This document shows, one piece after another, positions 14,206-22,998 of a DNA stretch of 64,000 nt. Origin of the DNA: a virus; the IMG/VR virus record IMGVR_UViG_3300019760_000006, positions 28,761 to 92,760 of that record; one strand, 5' to 3'. The notes below the pieces were generated by a model, which did no database searches, was not told the DNA's origin, and saw only the letters and a program-made list of their open reading frames with translations. The position numbers and the translations under genes are program-made. The stretch's first letter is position 1; every line of letters begins with the position of its first letter.

Positions 14206-14913
14206 ATGAGTGAAGATGAAAAAGAGTTTAGGGTTATTAAAGAGTTTCCTGATTATGAGATTAACAAAGAAGGTATTGTAAGAAGGGCGAGTGATAAATT
14301 TAAACCTAATATTAGAAGGAATGGTAGGGGGTTTAAGTCAGTATCTCTAAAAGGTTCTAATGGGTTTAGATCTGTATATATAAAAAGACTCTTAGATTCT
14401 ACGTTTAACAAACCAGAAGAAGATGATATTGTATCTTTAGATGTAATAGGTTATCCAGAATATTCAGTAACATATGAAGGAAGAGTATGGAGTTACAGAT
14501 CTAATAAGTTTATGGCACCGAGAAAAATAGGAAGAGGATACTATGGTGTAAGTCTTGTAAATGAATTTGGTGATAAACATTTCTTAATTCATAGATTAAT
14601 GGCTTTAACTTTCATACCTAATCCAGAAGACAAACCAACAGTTAATCATATAGATGGTGACAAAACAAATAACTGTATTGTAAATTTAGAGTGGGCAACA
14701 TATGAAGAAAATAATAAACACGCTATATATAATAATTTAAGAGATAAAATTTTGGACACAGATAAAGTTCATGAGATATGTAAATATCTACAAGACAATG
14801 TAGGTTGTTTTGTAAAAGATGTTTGTAAAAAATTTGACGCTTCTTGGGATCAGGTTGGTGATATAAGAAAAAGAGTGACTTGGACTGAGATATCTAAAAA
14901 TTATATATGGTAA
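14206..14913 (+). CDS. HNH homing-type endonuclease with two NUMOD4-like motifs, 235 aa
   Basis: Two N-terminal modules of NUMOD4 type (FPDYEINKEGIVRR and YPEYSVTYEGRVWS) come before an HNH_3-type nuclease core (LIHRLMALTFIPNP, TVNHIDGDKTNN, NLEWATYEENNKHA), followed by a C-terminal helix-turn-helix-like tail for DNA binding. Free-standing enzymes like this cut phage lacking the gene and spread by repair. It sits between the small and large terminase genes with its own promoter and SD (AAAAGGAGAATGTTG). The adjacent 5' half of the large terminase has a different base composition, as expected from co-conversion. Confidence 0.9.
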   Translation: MSEDEKEFRVIKEFPDYEINKEGIVRRASDKFKPNIRRNGRGFKSVSLKGSNGFRSVYIKRLLDSTFNKPEEDDIVSLDVIGYPEYSVTYEGRVWSYRSNKFMAPRKIGRGYYGVSLVNEFGDKHFLIHRLMALTFIPNPEDKPTVNHIDGDKTNNCIVNLEWATYEENNKHAIYNNLRDKILDTDKVHEICKYLQDNVGCFVKDVCKKFDASWDQVGDIRKRVTWTEISKNYIW

Positions 14914-14929
14914 TAGGAGGTGATCTAAA

Positions 14930-16429
14930 ATAAGTAATGAAGAAACTCATCAGCTTGGGCCTTGTAGTAAAAAGCAAGAGATGATTTTAAACAATGATTC
15001 TACCCTTCTAATATGCGGAGGTGCGGCGGGATCGGGTAAAAGTTATCTCTTGCTACTGATGATTTTGAAGTACGTTGATTGTCCAAATTGGCGTGGTGTC
15101 ATTTTCAGGAGATCGTATACAGAAATTGAATCTGGTGGAGGCTTGCTTGATGAGGCATCTGCAATGTATTTTGGCCTCCCCAAAAAATATAGGCCGACAC
15201 TAAATAGATCAAGGGTTTGTTTTACATTCCCCTCTGGAGCGCAACTCCAGCTTGCGTCGATGCAGCATCACCCTAAAGATACTCTTAAGCAATCTGGTTC
15301 GCAATTTAGTTTTATCGGGTTCGACGAACTTTTTACGTTCGAAGAACAGCAATTCGTTTTTCTCTTTTCCCGCCTTAGATCAAGATCAAAATATCCAGGG
15401 AGGGTAGTTTGCACTACAAACCCTTATGGTGATACATTTATCCTGAAATACGTCATAGATAATCTTGATGAGGGCGGTTTCCCTATTAAATCGCTTGATG
15501 GTAAGAAAAGATATTTTATTCGTAGAGGTGAGGATGTAACATTTGCCGATACTGAAGAAGAACTTAAAGAAAAGTTTGGTGATAAAGTAATGCCAATATC
15601 TTTTTCTTTTATATCGGCTAATTGTTATGATAACACTTACCTAATGGAAAATCAACCTGAGTATGTGGCCCACCTGGAGTCACTAAAAGATGTAGATAGG
15701 GATAGACTTTTACACGGTTGTTGGTTTGCGAAAGAGAAAGCCGCTAAATATTTTGATAGAGACTGGCTCAATAAATTAGATGAAGTCCCAAGAGGTAGTA
15801 CTTGTTGTAGAGGTTGGGACCGTGCATCCTCGCCGCCTTCGGAAAAAGAATTACATCCAGATTTTACAGCCTGTTGTAAGGTTTGGAGGACTCGTAATGG
15901 TGATTTTATAATCACAGGCCAGCATAGTAAAAACAATTATGATGATGTAACTAATACTTACGGTAGGTTTAGAAAGACTCCTGGTGAAAGAGAGAATATA
16001 ATTCTTGAACAAGCTATAAGTGATGGAGAATCTTGCACTATAGTTTTGAGTGAAGATCCTGGTAGCGCAGGAAAATTTGAGTATAAGGAAAGTGCAAAGG
16101 TATTAATGTCTGAGGGTTTTCTTGTTAAAAGAGACCCTGCTTGTCCTACAGCAAGTAAACTAAAGAGGTTTGAACCGTTTTCTATTGCTTGTCAGAATGG
16201 TTTAGTAAGCATAGTTGAGAGTACATTTGACAGAAAAACTCTTGATGCCTACTATAAGGAGCTTGAAGATTTTGATGGTGAGCGTTCTTCAAGAACACGT
16301 AAAGATGATCAAGCCGATGCTACAGCTACAGCCTTTAACTACATTTCCCAAAAGAAAAACATCCCGATAGTTTGTAGAAATCAACAAAATTTAAAGACAA
16401 TGTCTAATAGTCTTCTAAATACTCTTTAA
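14930..16429 (+). CDS. terL: Terminase large subunit, apparent ATA start, 499 aa
   Basis: The packaging motor and nuclease. Walker A GGAAGSGKS at about residues 30-38, Walker B FIGFDEL near 125, nuclease Asp residues in RGWDRASS and DDQADATATAF near the C-terminus. The first ATG (14981) would remove GPCSKKQEMIL, which matches the conserved adenine-binding lead-in of the ATPase, so translation must begin upstream. The only in-frame candidate after a stop at 14921 is ATA at 14930, nine bases from the core of AGGAGGTGATC. The first part of the gene (to about 15930) is clearly more GC-rich than the rest. Confidence 0.92.
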   Translation: MSNEETHQLGPCSKKQEMILNNDSTLLICGGAAGSGKSYLLLLMILKYVDCPNWRGVIFRRSYTEIESGGGLLDEASAMYFGLPKKYRPTLNRSRVCFTFPSGAQLQLASMQHHPKDTLKQSGSQFSFIGFDELFTFEEQQFVFLFSRLRSRSKYPGRVVCTTNPYGDTFILKYVIDNLDEGGFPIKSLDGKKRYFIRRGEDVTFADTEEELKEKFGDKVMPISFSFISANCYDNTYLMENQPEYVAHLESLKDVDRDRLLHGCWFAKEKAAKYFDRDWLNKLDEVPRGSTCCRGWDRASSPPSEKELHPDFTACCKVWRTRNGDFIITGQHSKNNYDDVTNTYGRFRKTPGERENIILEQAISDGESCTIVLSEDPGSAGKFEYKESAKVLMSEGFLVKRDPACPTASKLKRFEPFSIACQNGLVSIVESTFDRKTLDAYYKELEDFDGERSSRTRKDDQADATATAFNYISQKKNIPIVCRNQQNLKTMSNSLLNTL

Positions 16430-16433
16430 ATAT

Positions 16434-16470
16434 TTTGTTTATAAACAAAGTTTTATCTTACAAAGATAAA
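16434..16470. repeat. Two hairpins in the gap after the terminase gene
   Basis: A perfect palindrome TTTGTTTATAAACAAA (16434-16449) and TTTATCTT-aca-AAGATAAA (16452-16470, 8 bp, three-base loop). The second stem resembles the long-hairpin stems of the two intergenic arrays. Neither has a U-tract. Confidence 0.5.
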
Positions 16471-16552
16471 CCTCGACATAAACACATATTACAAAATAAA
16501 GCAATTAATGTCAATAAGATTTTTTAAAGTTTGAAGATCAACACATAAATTT

Positions 16553-16774
16553 ATGAAAATTTCAAAGTATTTAAACAGTAGTGAATCTGCTCAGATAACA
16601 AATGATGGAATTCTATTTCCTTCAATAATTGATTTAAAATATTTTGTAGAGGATATTATATTTGATTTAATAAATAAACACACAATATCCTCTTTAGGTG
16701 GAAAATACATATTGAATAAGGCAGCAGGAGAAGAAGAGAAAAAAAGAAATGAATACATAACAGGAGATAATTAA
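16553..16774 (+). CDS. Hypothetical protein, 73 aa
   Basis: ATG without a strong SD (MKISKYLNSSESAQITNDG...). Mixed composition with a hydrophobic helix in the middle and a charged C-terminus. Followed at once by 16781-17095. No family recognised. Confidence 0.58.
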   Translation: MKISKYLNSSESAQITNDGILFPSIIDLKYFVEDIIFDLINKHTISSLGGKYILNKAAGEEEKKRNEYITGDN

Positions 16775-16780
16775 TTACCA

Positions 16781-17095
16781 ATGATAGATTGTAATAATAA
16801 GAATTTCATAAGAAAACCATTAGATTATATACATAATCAACAATTAACAAGTTCATTTGAACCTGTAACAATACCAGAAGATTTAGATTTTGACACTTAT
16901 TTAGCTAAGACAGTGAATGGCGGTGATTTAGAAGTAAAGTGGAGTAATACAAGTTCTGAATCTTTCACATTTTCATTAGAAGATGGAACTCTTCCATTAA
17001 ACACTGGTTTTGAGAAGAGAAGTTATGATAAGAATGATGTACTGTTTTATGCTAAAGGTAATGATATGTTACAGATTATGTTTGTTAAGGAATAA
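16781..17095 (+). CDS. Hypothetical protein, probably virion-associated, 104 aa
   Basis: Beta-rich second half (ESFTFSLEDGTLPL, DVLFYAKGNDMLQIMFVKE) resembling small beta-sandwich accessory proteins in phage heads. Sits between terminase and portal, next to the beta-helix gene. SD AGGAGATAATTAATTACC. Structural role is inferred from fold impression and place only. Confidence 0.58.
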   Translation: MIDCNNKNFIRKPLDYIHNQQLTSSFEPVTIPEDLDFDTYLAKTVNGGDLEVKWSNTSSESFTFSLEDGTLPLNTGFEKRSYDKNDVLFYAKGNDMLQIMFVKE

Positions 17096-17158
17096 TGAGG
17101 AAATCAATAATGAAAAGCAATTTTATGTGGGATAAAGTTTCGTTTGAGGGGGTGGTGA

Positions 17159-18796
17159 ATGCGTGAGATTTTCGTTGACTACGAATATGGAGACGATCTG
17201 AATCCAGGGACGTTCGCCGCGCCGTATAAACACGACCGGGGCATGTCCGGATGGTATGGTGGTGGAGTGGCTTACAATCCTGGTGACATCATCCGTTTTA
17301 AACGAGGTGTTGTGTGGCCGAAAGCCACAGGCACCAGTTTTGAAGGGACTTCAAGCGACCCAATAACATATACCGATTACGGTGACGCTGAAGAGCCCGC
17401 GACGCTTCAGCCTTCGGACTATTTGACCGGATGGTCCTTACATGCAGCCGGTATTTATGTTGCTGATCTCGCTTCTCTTGTTGCGTCTTTTATCGTTCTT
17501 GACAATGAGATTCCTCTACCTTCAGTTTCTTCGATTGCTGAAATTACCGAAAATTCCTTCTTCTACGATTCCGGCGCTCAAAAACTATACGTAGGGGTTG
17601 ACGGTGATATCGCAGACCACACTATCTCTGCACCTCACACCGTGCATTGTTTCGCCGTGTCAAAAGCGTACATCCATGTTTACGGCCTGCGTGTAAGGCA
17701 CGGATACGACACTCAAACGGGTGGTATAAAATTGTATGCCGGGGTGACTGAGAAAGTCGGATGTATCGTTGAAGAGTGTGAATCCGTGGCGTGTGGTACC
17801 GGGATTTATAACTATAATACAGATGCTACCATCAGGAAAAATACTGCCCGGAATTGTTGGAATGGGCAGCAATATCCCGCCGGTGCAGGGTTTGGATTAA
17901 TTACTGGGCGTGGTGGTGTTTTCGCAGACAATATTATTGAGGGATGCTACACGGGTGTCGGAACAACAACCGGTAATATCGGTGGAATTTTCACGAATAA
18001 CAAGATTTTGGATTCCATAGTCAACTCCGTGGGGTATCTGTACGGAACAGCAGCAGGCCCGTGTAAAGTGTTTGGGAATTACATCCGACACAGCCCTGCT
18101 GCCGCTGTGGGTCATGGCCTGTGCGCCACAGCTACCGCTGGAAATTACGTCACTGCTAAAAATAACATCGTTGAGATTCCGACTGGCACTATCAATCATG
18201 TAAATATCAATTGCATTTATTTGAGGGATGGTTCGGATTATACGGGCATAGATTTCGACAGCAATGATTATTTCGTGGCCGATGGCCTATCTTGTAAGAT
18301 TGGTAGATTATGGGAGTCCGAAGCCGTTCCGGTTGTTGATTACGACACGTTAAATGCTTTTAGAGATGTGACGGGAACAGACGCAAAATCAATTAGCGCT
18401 GATCCGCAGCTTGATACAGCTGGCAGACCGGCCACGAATTCCCCAATCGTAGGAGCCGGTCAGGTAATCCCGGGCATCCACGACCAGTCTACTCCGGCCA
18501 CGGATATCGACGGCAAGCCCATCCTATTCATACCAAATATGGGGCCTTATGATGACCGGGTGTCCAAAACTATCACCGAAGCCAACTATGCGCCCACTGG
18601 CTACTCAGTTCGGGCCGGTGCCACGCTAACGCTCAAGGGCGGCGGTGATGTTGATCTCTCAGGGATTACTGACACCGGGGAAATCATATGTAAGCTGGTA
18701 GGGGATATCAATTCGTTCGTACCGAATGGGGATGATACAAAGCTATCTTCTATGAAAAAAAAGAAAATATATAATTTAAATGAAAGGAGTTTGTAA
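17159..18796 (+). CDS. Right-handed parallel beta-helix protein, likely horizontally acquired, 545 aa
   Basis: Short beta-strand repeats rich in Gly, Asn and Thr (GIYNYNTDATIRKNTARN, GGIFTNNKILDSIVN) are typical of pectate-lyase-like beta-helices, found in tailspikes, polysaccharide lyases and surface proteins. From about 17150 to 18740 the DNA is clearly GC-richer than both sides, with different codon choice. It then switches to AT-rich DNA, and the last 15 residues (SMKKKKIYNLNERSL) look like a fusion into local sequence. An 18-codon frame (17110-17166) overlaps the start and may be a remnant of the interrupted site. Position between terL and portal is unusual for a spike. Confidence 0.78.
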   Translation: MREIFVDYEYGDDLNPGTFAAPYKHDRGMSGWYGGGVAYNPGDIIRFKRGVVWPKATGTSFEGTSSDPITYTDYGDAEEPATLQPSDYLTGWSLHAAGIYVADLASLVASFIVLDNEIPLPSVSSIAEITENSFFYDSGAQKLYVGVDGDIADHTISAPHTVHCFAVSKAYIHVYGLRVRHGYDTQTGGIKLYAGVTEKVGCIVEECESVACGTGIYNYNTDATIRKNTARNCWNGQQYPAGAGFGLITGRGGVFADNIIEGCYTGVGTTTGNIGGIFTNNKILDSIVNSVGYLYGTAAGPCKVFGNYIRHSPAAAVGHGLCATATAGNYVTAKNNIVEIPTGTINHVNINCIYLRDGSDYTGIDFDSNDYFVADGLSCKIGRLWESEAVPVVDYDTLNAFRDVTGTDAKSISADPQLDTAGRPATNSPIVGAGQVIPGIHDQSTPATDIDGKPILFIPNMGPYDDRVSKTITEANYAPTGYSVRAGATLTLKGGGDVDLSGITDTGEIICKLVGDINSFVPNGDDTKLSSMKKKKIYNLNERSL

Positions 18797-18822
18797 TCAG
18801 AGATTACAACAAATAATAAAAA

Positions 18823-19230
18823 ATGATTAAAGAAAAGAAAGAATTTATTTATAAACCATTTGGATCTTTTTGGGTGAGTATGTTTTGGAAAGAGGTTAAT
18901 AAGTGGTTTGAAGATGGTTGGAAAGTTTGTGAGAATACAGGGAATAAATTGAAAGATGTTCCTATCATCCTCCCTAATATGATTAGGGTTGTTTTTGAAC
19001 GTGATAGTATTGATCTATCACTTGAACATCTTAAAACACTTACAAAAGTTGATGAATATAAAGAATTTTGTAAAAAGTGTGATATCGATTATGATAAATC
19101 ACTTGAAAAAGCACCAATGAAATTTAAGAAGTTTATTCGTGAGTGGCTTGAAAACTATGAAGATAAAGAGGAAGATGTAAAACTTGATATCTTTCTTAAT
19201 AAAGATTCTTTTAAACAGGTGAATGATTGA
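18823..19230 (+). CDS. Hypothetical protein, 135 aa
   Basis: Helical, charged protein (MIKEKKEFIYKPFGSFWVSM...). Its stop overlaps the TTG start of the next gene, so they are coupled. Lies between the beta-helix insert and portal. No family recognised. Confidence 0.65.
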   Translation: MIKEKKEFIYKPFGSFWVSMFWKEVNKWFEDGWKVCENTGNKLKDVPIILPNMIRVVFERDSIDLSLEHLKTLTKVDEYKEFCKKCDIDYDKSLEKAPMKFKKFIREWLENYEDKEEDVKLDIFLNKDSFKQVND

Positions 19231-19409
19231 AAATTATAACAAGAAAAAATAAGATTGAGATTTTGGACAATGATGGTAAAGATTTAACAAAGTCTCTTGA
19301 AATAACATCTTTTAAAACAGTTGTGGATGGTACGTCACCTCATAAAACGAGAGGTGTTATCTATATTGATAACGTAGAACATATCTGTGTTGATGAGGAT
19401 AATAAATAA
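19227..19409 (+). CDS. Hypothetical small protein, TTG start, 60 aa
   Basis: TTG at 19227 overlaps the previous stop and has ACAGGTGA upstream. Predicted beta-rich fold (IEILDNDGKDLTKSLEITSF, GVIYIDNVEHICVD), reminiscent of small SH3- or PH-like phage proteins. Overlaps the portal start by one base. Confidence 0.62.
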   Translation: MKIITRKNKIEILDNDGKDLTKSLEITSFKTVVDGTSPHKTRGVIYIDNVEHICVDEDNK

Positions 19410-21061
19410 TGTCAAAACGAAAAAAGAATAAAAACAAAAGAGCATCTCCTAATGTTAAGCAAGACGTTTATGTGAATAAGCAGGCACGTAAACTTTCAAC
19501 AAGGACATCAACAATTGAAGTTGGTCAGCCTGGAATTGTTTCTGGAAACTATTTTATTCAGGATTCAAGAAAGACAGAACTCGCAATGCCACGCAGACTT
19601 TGTACATTTGATGTTATGTGTCAAGATGATGCTGTAAGCAATTCTGTTAATTTTACAAATATGCTTGTTGTTAATTCAATGTATGGTGGTAAAGTTATTC
19701 CTGGTGAAAGTAATAGCTATGCAAGCAGAGTAAGTTCAGATGCGATTAATTACATGTTTCATAACATGTCTTATGGTACTTGGCTTGATTTTTGTATCAA
19801 CGCAGCAACAGACCTTAAATATGGATTCTCATTTGCTAATATAGTTACTGGAAAGTATAAGAAGGGTAAGTACAAAGGTGCTATTGGTATTAAGAAACTC
19901 TCTCCTCGTTGCCAAAAAACAGTTTATGGTTGGGTTTGGGATAATAAGAATAGAGAGTTTGAAGGTTTCTTACAGAATAAGAACCTTTATCAAAGAAAGA
20001 TGACATCTGGAAGATCAACAGATTTTCTTGGTAATATAAATCTCCTTAACTCTGCTAAATATTATACAAATGGTTATCCATTTCTAAGAAGAGAACAACT
20101 TCTTCATTTCACTTATAACTCAACTAACAACAACCCACAAGGCAACTCTCCATTGATGGATTGTTACAACGCCTGGGCTGAGAAGAAATTAATAGAAAAA
20201 TTTGAGATCTCAGCTATAACAAAGGGACTTGGCGGTGTTCTTTTATTACGAATTCCTTCACAATTGATTGAAAGGGCAAATGATCCGCAAGGGAGATTTC
20301 CAGAAGCGACTGCTGAATATCTTGCATTACAACAGGATGCAGCAGCTATTCATTCCGCTGAGAATGCACTTATGGTGCTTACAAGTGATGTAGATGAGAT
20401 AACTAAACAACCTCTATATGATGTCAAATTTATGGGTGTAGAAGGCGGTAGTTCAACTAACTCATTTGACACAACAAAGATTATAGATCAAAAGAGAAAA
20501 GCAATCTATAATACATTCCTTACATCTGCAATTCTTCTTGGTCAAGGTGAAGTTGGTAGTTATGCACTCTCAAACAACATCACAACAATGCATGCTCTGG
20601 CTGTACAAAACAATATTCTTCAAAAGACTAATGTAATCAATACACAATTAATTCCACGTCTACTTGAAGTTAATGGTATTGAACTTGATTGGAAAGATAT
20701 GCCAAGATTTGAGCCTATCTCTCCTACTGAAGTTGATAATGAAATTTTATCGAAAGTCGTACAAAGAATGAAGAGTGTTAATGCCATTACGCCAATAGCT
20801 CTTAAAACTATATATGAAGAGTTTGGTTGGGACACAGAAGGTGTTGATGAATTAGATTTCAGTGATAAAGGAGAGAGTAGAGCAGGAGAAAGCCAAGGAA
20901 GCTCAGGTACAGGTAATTCCCAAAACACTGGTGGTGGAAGTACATCTACATCTAACATGGAGAATTCAGATACTCAGAAGAGTATAAAGTATTTTATAAG
21001 AGATGGCAGTGCTTTAGTAGATGCAACCACTGGAAAATATGTTGGTGAGATTGAAGAATAG
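19409..21061 (+). CDS. Portal protein, 550 aa
   Basis: Forms the dodecameric DNA gate at one head vertex and binds terminase. A basic disordered N-terminus is followed by the wing and clip (YGTWLDFCINAATDLKYGFS), the stem with RREQLLHFTYNSTNNNPQGNSPL, and a C-terminal crown with a Ser/Gly/Thr-rich tail. The order YGWVWD, P.GNSPL and KRKAIYNTFLTS follows Mu gp29 and DUF935-like portals. Directly precedes the protease and scaffold genes, as usual. Confidence 0.88.
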   Translation: MSKRKKNKNKRASPNVKQDVYVNKQARKLSTRTSTIEVGQPGIVSGNYFIQDSRKTELAMPRRLCTFDVMCQDDAVSNSVNFTNMLVVNSMYGGKVIPGESNSYASRVSSDAINYMFHNMSYGTWLDFCINAATDLKYGFSFANIVTGKYKKGKYKGAIGIKKLSPRCQKTVYGWVWDNKNREFEGFLQNKNLYQRKMTSGRSTDFLGNINLLNSAKYYTNGYPFLRREQLLHFTYNSTNNNPQGNSPLMDCYNAWAEKKLIEKFEISAITKGLGGVLLLRIPSQLIERANDPQGRFPEATAEYLALQQDAAAIHSAENALMVLTSDVDEITKQPLYDVKFMGVEGGSSTNSFDTTKIIDQKRKAIYNTFLTSAILLGQGEVGSYALSNNITTMHALAVQNNILQKTNVINTQLIPRLLEVNGIELDWKDMPRFEPISPTEVDNEILSKVVQRMKSVNAITPIALKTIYEEFGWDTEGVDELDFSDKGESRAGESQGSSGTGNSQNTGGGSTSTSNMENSDTQKSIKYFIRDGSALVDATTGKYVGEIEE

Positions 21062-21084
21062 ATTATACACTGGGGGTGATTAAA

Positions 21085-21675
21085 ATTCCTTATGCTAATG
21101 TAGCTGATGCAAGAAAGAAAGTTAAAGCATTAAAGAATCTATCTGACAGTCAAGTTAAAACTTTTATATCCGTGTTTAATAAACTTGTTAAAGATGGTGA
21201 GAAAGAAGATAGCGCTTATGCTAAAGCTATTGCATCAGCTAAACGTATTAAAAATAAATCAAAGGGATCTGAAGATCAGGTATACGATATGATTGTAAAT
21301 AAATACATTGAAGAGAAAATGATTGCTTATGAACCTATGTATTGTCCACCAAATGTCGCAGATTGTGTTCAAGATGCAATGACAGATGAAGAGATAGTGA
21401 AGATGGTTGATAACGCAAATAAGAAAATAGCAGATGGTACTTTAAAACCATATCTTTTCCACAAAACACAAACTGATGCTTTTTCTTTTGTAAAAGCCTT
21501 TGTGAATCCTTGGGATTGTGTTGTTGGTGATCAGGAAATTTATGAAGGGCAACCTGTTATTGTTGTTAAGTATAAAAACAAGAGGGCATGGGAACTTAGA
21601 AAACAAGGTATTATTAAAGGCCCTTCTATTGGTGGTATAGCAGGAAGTATTGAGGAGGTTGATGAAGATGAATGA
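21085..21675 (+). CDS. ChaB-like domain fused to XkdF-like maturation protease, apparent ATT start
   Basis: Residues about 1-60 (ARKKVKALKNLSDSQ, FISVFNKLVKDGEKEDSAYAK) match the ChaB domain seen at the N-terminus of some phage proteins. The rest (YLFHKTQTDAFSFVKAFVNP, ELRKQGIIKGPSIGGIAG) resembles the XkdF-type putative prohead protease. Such proteins trim the scaffold during head maturation. The GTG at 21076 is part of the SD GGGGGTGAT, so ATT at 21085, eight bases from the core, is the probable start. The ATG of the scaffold gene lies inside its end. Confidence 0.75.
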   Translation: MPYANVADARKKVKALKNLSDSQVKTFISVFNKLVKDGEKEDSAYAKAIASAKRIKNKSKGSEDQVYDMIVNKYIEEKMIAYEPMYCPPNVADCVQDAMTDEEIVKMVDNANKKIADGTLKPYLFHKTQTDAFSFVKAFVNPWDCVVGDQEIYEGQPVIVVKYKNKRAWELRKQGIIKGPSIGGIAGSIEEVDEDE

Positions 21676-22486
21676 TCTTGATAAAATAAAAACCCCTAAA
21701 AAGAAACCAAAAAAGATTAAAAGGTATTTGAAGGATATTGATCTTGATCATATTGCTATGACAAGTGGTATGGGGGCTGCAAGTGAAATGAATGAACCAT
21801 TTATTCTTAAGTCTGTTGAAAAATCAAGTAAAGATGAAAATACTTATACAGAAGAAGAGACAGGTATTCTTAAAGAACTTGGGGAATGGAAAGAAGAGTA
21901 TATAACTATTAAATCTGTTAGTAAAACTACAGATATTCTAAATGAAGCTGAAGAAAATCCAAATATAAAAGAAGAACAAAAGGAGAAAGAAACAACAATG
22001 TCTAAACAGAATGATGGTGTGGTAGAGACACCTGTTGTTAGTGTTGAGGAACTTGATGCACTACGGCAGGAAGTTATGAAGATGAAGAAAGAGAATGAGA
22101 TTCTTAAATCTAATGAATTGATTAAGGATTTTATTTTTTCTAATGATGAAGATAAACAGAAAGAAATTAAAAAAGGTGTAGCTGAGATTATCTCTACTAT
22201 TGAATTTGAGTCAAGAGAAATTCTTACAAAAGCTTTTAATGCTGCTATCAAACATGTTTCAACAAAGGCTGTAGAAAAAGCTAAGTCTGAGGATAAGAAA
22301 CCTGAAGAGAATACTTTGAAGAAGATGTTGGATGAAGAGGTTGGTAGTGAGGATGGTGAGGATAAAGATGCACTCCTGAAAGGTAATCCTGAAGGTAGGA
22401 CAGAAGTTGATAAGTTTAACGAAGATTTCACTAAGTACTTTAATAAATCTAAAGGAATTAAAGAAGACAATCAGGAGGGGAAGTAA
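21668..22486 (+). CDS. Scaffold or protease-linker protein, 272 aa
   Basis: Start at 21668 follows GAGGAGG by 9 bases and overlaps the protease stop. Strongly charged, Lys/Glu-rich, with a coiled coil near residues 125-165 (VSVEELDALRQEVMKMKKEN) and an acidic to basic tail (YFNKSKGIKEDNQEGK), typical for scaffold proteins that fill the prohead and are digested. An internal start at 21998 may yield the free scaffold. Confidence 0.78.
   Translation: MNDLDKIKTPKKKPKKIKRYLKDIDLDHIAMTSGMGAASEMNEPFILKSVEKSSKDENTYTEEETGILKELGEWKEEYITIKSVSKTTDILNEAEENPNIKEEQKEKETTMSKQNDGVVETPVVSVEELDALRQEVMKMKKENEILKSNELIKDFIFSNDEDKQKEIKKGVAEIISTIEFESREILTKAFNAAIKHVSTKAVEKAKSEDKKPEENTLKKMLDEEVGSEDGEDKDALLKGNPEGRTEVDKFNEDFTKYFNKSKGIKEDNQEGK
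21998..22486 (+). CDS. Nested scaffold protein from an internal start, 162 aa
   Basis: Inside the 272-aa frame, AAAAGGAGA at 21978-21986 is followed by ATG (MSKQNDGVVETPVVSVEE). From here the protein is a compact acidic coiled-coil scaffold. Nested scaffold genes are known, for example lambda Nu3 in C. Spacing of 12 bases is slightly long. This would let the phage make both a long head protein and a shorter free scaffold. Confidence 0.5.
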   Translation: MSKQNDGVVETPVVSVEELDALRQEVMKMKKENEILKSNELIKDFIFSNDEDKQKEIKKGVAEIISTIEFESREILTKAFNAAIKHVSTKAVEKAKSEDKKPEENTLKKMLDEEVGSEDGEDKDALLKGNPEGRTEVDKFNEDFTKYFNKSKGIKEDNQEGK

Positions 22487-22492
22487 TATATA

Positions 22493-22975
22493 ATGCCTAC
22501 AGTAACTAATAGTACAAAAAGACGACAGATTTCTGAACTAATTAAAGGGTATGATAATTTTCAGTATGAGAAGGGTATTAACTTCTATTTTGCAACAGTT
22601 GATGTAAAAGGAACTGCTGCTATTGATCCAATTGGAACCCCTCTTGTATGGAATAATACAACCTCTGCTTTTGAGGTTTTTATAGCTCAAGATTTTAGTG
22701 CTATTGCTACATCACCACTTCCTGACAAATCACCTATCTGTCTTACTGTTGGTGATAATAGAGGTGTTGGTTTTAATGAAGCAGATACACAACTTATTGC
22801 AGATACAGCCACTAAAATGACAGTTATTTTTAGAGGTGAGGCTGGTGTGAGTGAAGCTGGATTGGATTGGGGAACTGCAAATGGAACCAATCAGGGGCTT
22901 TTTAAAAATAAACTTGAACAGCAGAAAATTGCAATTGTAGAGAGTGCCACTGAAGTCACTCCTTCTTTTATTTAA
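22493..22975 (+). CDS. Head decoration protein, 160 aa
   Basis: Placed right before the major capsid protein, with a beta-rich sequence and the pattern ISELIKGYDNFQYEKG, GTPLVWNNTTSAFEVF, PLPDKSPICLTVGDNRGVGF that resembles lambda gpD-like (HDPD) decoration proteins. They trimerise on the capsid surface after expansion and stabilise it. SD GGAGGGGAAG. Confidence 0.8.
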   Translation: MPTVTNSTKRRQISELIKGYDNFQYEKGINFYFATVDVKGTAAIDPIGTPLVWNNTTSAFEVFIAQDFSAIATSPLPDKSPICLTVGDNRGVGFNEADTQLIADTATKMTVIFRGEAGVSEAGLDWGTANGTNQGLFKNKLEQQKIAIVESATEVTPSFI

Positions 22976-22998
22976 TGAGAGGTGAAATAAAATAATAT

